Of a stretch of 6,479 nucleotides of DNA, positions 5,485 through 6,479 are shown piece after piece. Both the position numbers and the translations under genes were made by a program. The first letter of the stretch is position 1, and every line of letters starts with the position of its first letter. The notes under the pieces are model-generated. The model ran no database searches, was not told the DNA's origin, and saw only the letters and a program-made list of their open reading frames with translations. The DNA comes from Candidatus Poribacteria bacterium (GTDB lineage Bacteria > Poribacteria > WGA-4E > WGA-3G): NCBI GenBank assembly GCA_009845505.1, contig VXZL01000117.1, positions 1 to 6,479 of the forward strand. The letters run 5' to 3'.

Positions 5485-6320
5485 TAAAGAAACGCTAACT
5501 TAGAAAGGATGTTTACCCATGTCAGAGATTCTATCATTATTTTCGGTTTTCAGTCCACATTTATCGACAACACCACTTCGTCAGTTGCGTCATATCGTGT
5601 TCGCAGTGCTGGCGATGACCGGAAGCGTGACGCTGCGAAATATCTCACGCTGGACGCTGAAAGGCGGGAGTTATCGCAGGATCCAAAGGTTCTCTCACAC
5701 CGTCTTGCCGTGGGGAACGCTGTGTTGGGTGTTCTTCAGAACCCATCTCTTTGATCCCGATGACGTGTATCTGCTGGCGGGTGATGAAACGGTTGTGCGA
5801 AAATCAGGTAAGGCTACCTACGGTTTATCACGTTTTTTCGCATCAACCATCGGTAAGGCGGTGCCGGGTCTGGCGTTTTTTGCCATTTCCATCATCAGTG
5901 TCAAGGGACGCCGTTCCTATCCGATGTGCATGGAACAGGTCGTCCGCAGTGAAACTTCACAAACACCGAAAGAGGCGACGCAGCCCTTGACACCTTCACG
6001 AAAGAAAAGAAAACCGGGACGTCCGAAAGGGAGTCAGAACCGAAACAAGACCCAGGGCGTCCTCAATGACACTTTGAAACAAGTGCAATCGCTGCTCAAG
6101 ACGGTCTTAGCAACGATAGCGGGCTTTCTACCGATCCGATACTTGCTCCTTGATGGCGCCTTCGGCAACAATAATACACTACAGAGGGTCAGAGGCTGCG
6201 GGTTGCATCTGATTTCAAAACTTCGTAAAGATGCTGCCCTGTATTTGCCACCCGAGATACCTTATCAAAGACGCGGCAGACCGGCGATCTATGGTGAAAA
6301 GTTCAATTCAAAAATCTTAA
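5460..6320 (+). mobile_element. IS4-superfamily insertion sequence remnant, truncated at its right end
   Basis: The left end lies near 5460, where host coding sequence on the minus strand gives way to the transposase leader. The right part is missing: transposase similarity ends near 6300-6320 and is followed by unrelated AT-rich sequence. Terminal inverted repeats and target duplication cannot be determined because only one end remains. The transposase type (DET at the first Asp, a YGLSRFF block, GRPKGS linker) resembles IS4/IS701-like elements of cyanobacteria and allied environmental bacteria; the family call comes from memory of the motifs. Confidence 0.6.
5467..5518 (+). promoter_or_regulatory. 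Hairpin covering the transposase ribosome binding site
   Basis: GGGTAAATATCCT (5467-5479) is complementary to AGGATGTTTACCC (5506-5518), 13 bp with a single G-U in RNA. The right arm contains the Shine-Dalgarno (AAGGA, 5505-5509) and ends at the base before the ATG (5519). Inside the loop AAGTTA (5481-5486) and TAACTT (5496-5501) add a second 6-bp stem. Read-through RNA from outside would fold and hide the site; RNA starting inside the loop would lack the left arm. Similar protection is established for IS10 and IS50. Confidence 0.6.
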
Positions 6321-6445
6321 AGTTGAATCGCGTTTTTTTGTTTATTTTACTGCAAGTGTCATGCCAATGCCTAATGAAGGACCCTATTTGTGATAAAACT
6401 ACTGGAATTCTAAATGTACAGGTAAAAATTGATATGAGACCTTGA
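5519..6445 (+). CDS. IS4-superfamily DDE transposase, C-terminally truncated, presumably inactive
   Basis: About 260 of the 308 residues look like genuine transposase. An N-terminal helical region includes LRQLRHIVFAVLAMTG (20-35) and KGGSYRRIQRF (48-58). The RNase H-like core shows the first Asp at D89 (LLAGDETVV) with the following KSGKATYGLSRFF, and the second Asp at D212 (YLLLDGAFGN). A basic linker at 161-175 with PGRPKGSQN looks like an AT-hook. The region that should carry the catalytic Glu (a Y-x2-R-x3-E-type motif farther on) is absent. After about residue 265 the frame runs into unrelated AT-rich DNA and ends at a chance stop. ATG 5519 is preceded by AAGGA with a 9-nt spacer. The truncation should abolish transposition; the codons upstream of it show no other stops. 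Confidence 0.75.
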   Translation: MSEILSLFSVFSPHLSTTPLRQLRHIVFAVLAMTGSVTLRNISRWTLKGGSYRRIQRFSHTVLPWGTLCWVFFRTHLFDPDDVYLLAGDETVVRKSGKATYGLSRFFASTIGKAVPGLAFFAISIISVKGRRSYPMCMEQVVRSETSQTPKEATQPLTPSRKKRKPGRPKGSQNRNKTQGVLNDTLKQVQSLLKTVLATIAGFLPIRYLLLDGAFGNNNTLQRVRGCGLHLISKLRKDAALYLPPEIPYQRRGRPAIYGEKFNSKILKLNRVFLFILLQVSCQCLMKDPICDKTTGILNVQVKIDMRP

Positions 6446-6479
6446 TTTTCAGTAGACCGGGTTCCAACAAAACTATAAC
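6321..6479. other. AT-rich tail of unknown origin after the truncated IS
   Basis: Composition changes sharply near 6320, with runs such as CGCGTTTTTTTG (6329-6340). ATTCAA (6306-6311) and TTGAAT (6323-6328) form a 6-bp stem just before the T-run, a weak terminator-like shape. CTACTG (6399-6404) and CAGTAG (6450-6455) form another short inverted pair. The segment may be another mobile or repeat fragment that replaced the right half of the IS. I recognise no gene here. Confidence 0.4.

Noticed and set aside
6289..6479. Minus-strand frame open for about 63 codons from the window edge to a TAG inside the IS
   Set aside because: The AT-rich, Lys/Phe/Ile-heavy translation matches no family I know, it runs into transposase DNA on the other strand, and a run of this length can occur by chance. 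It could be the edge of another repeat.

Overview
The window looks like a piece of a bacterial chromosome of moderate GC content (roughly half), probably from a poorly cultured environmental lineage. A phytanoyl-CoA dioxygenase (PhyH)-family enzyme, heptanucleotide tandem repeats, a dispersed-type hairpin repeat and an IS4-superfamily transposase together resemble genomes of candidate phylum Poribacteria. That placement is an inference from gene content, not something the sequence proves.

Layout. Positions 51-1446 and on to 2607 (+ strand) hold a three-gene envelope-stress-type operon. It encodes an ECF sigma factor (151-738), a zinc-finger, single-pass membrane anti-sigma factor (757-1353) and an exported HtrA/DegS-like S1C protease homologue with one PDZ domain (1447-2607). 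The order echoes algU-mucA-...-mucD. The HtrA homologue has Phe where the catalytic His should be, so it may be a pseudoprotease. Period-7 repeats lie upstream of the sigma gene (51-85) and between the anti-sigma and HtrA genes (1357-1433). The 3' end of the HtrA gene carries a 65-bp-spaced duplication that changed its reading frame and stop.

Converging on it, on the minus strand, are a gene with an incomplete 5' end for a helix-turn-helix protein (4702-5331, with coding sequence continuing to about 5460), a PhyH-family Fe(II)/2-oxoglutarate dioxygenase (3815-4705, overlapping the upstream gene by ATGA), two tandem hairpin repeats (3725-3803) and a membrane-anchored phospholipase D-superfamily protein with two HKD motifs (2624-3706).

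The right end (about 5460-6320) is an IS element that inserted into the helix-turn-helix gene and cut off its N-terminus. The transposase keeps the first two Asp residues of its DDE triad but lost its C-terminal part, so the IS is itself broken. A 13-bp hairpin covers the transposase ribosome binding site, which fits a block on read-through expression. The last 160 bp are AT-rich and hold nothing I can identify. I did not find a clearly new multi-gene system. The strongest points are the His-less HtrA in a sigma/anti-sigma operon, the IS-truncated gene and the heptad arrays.
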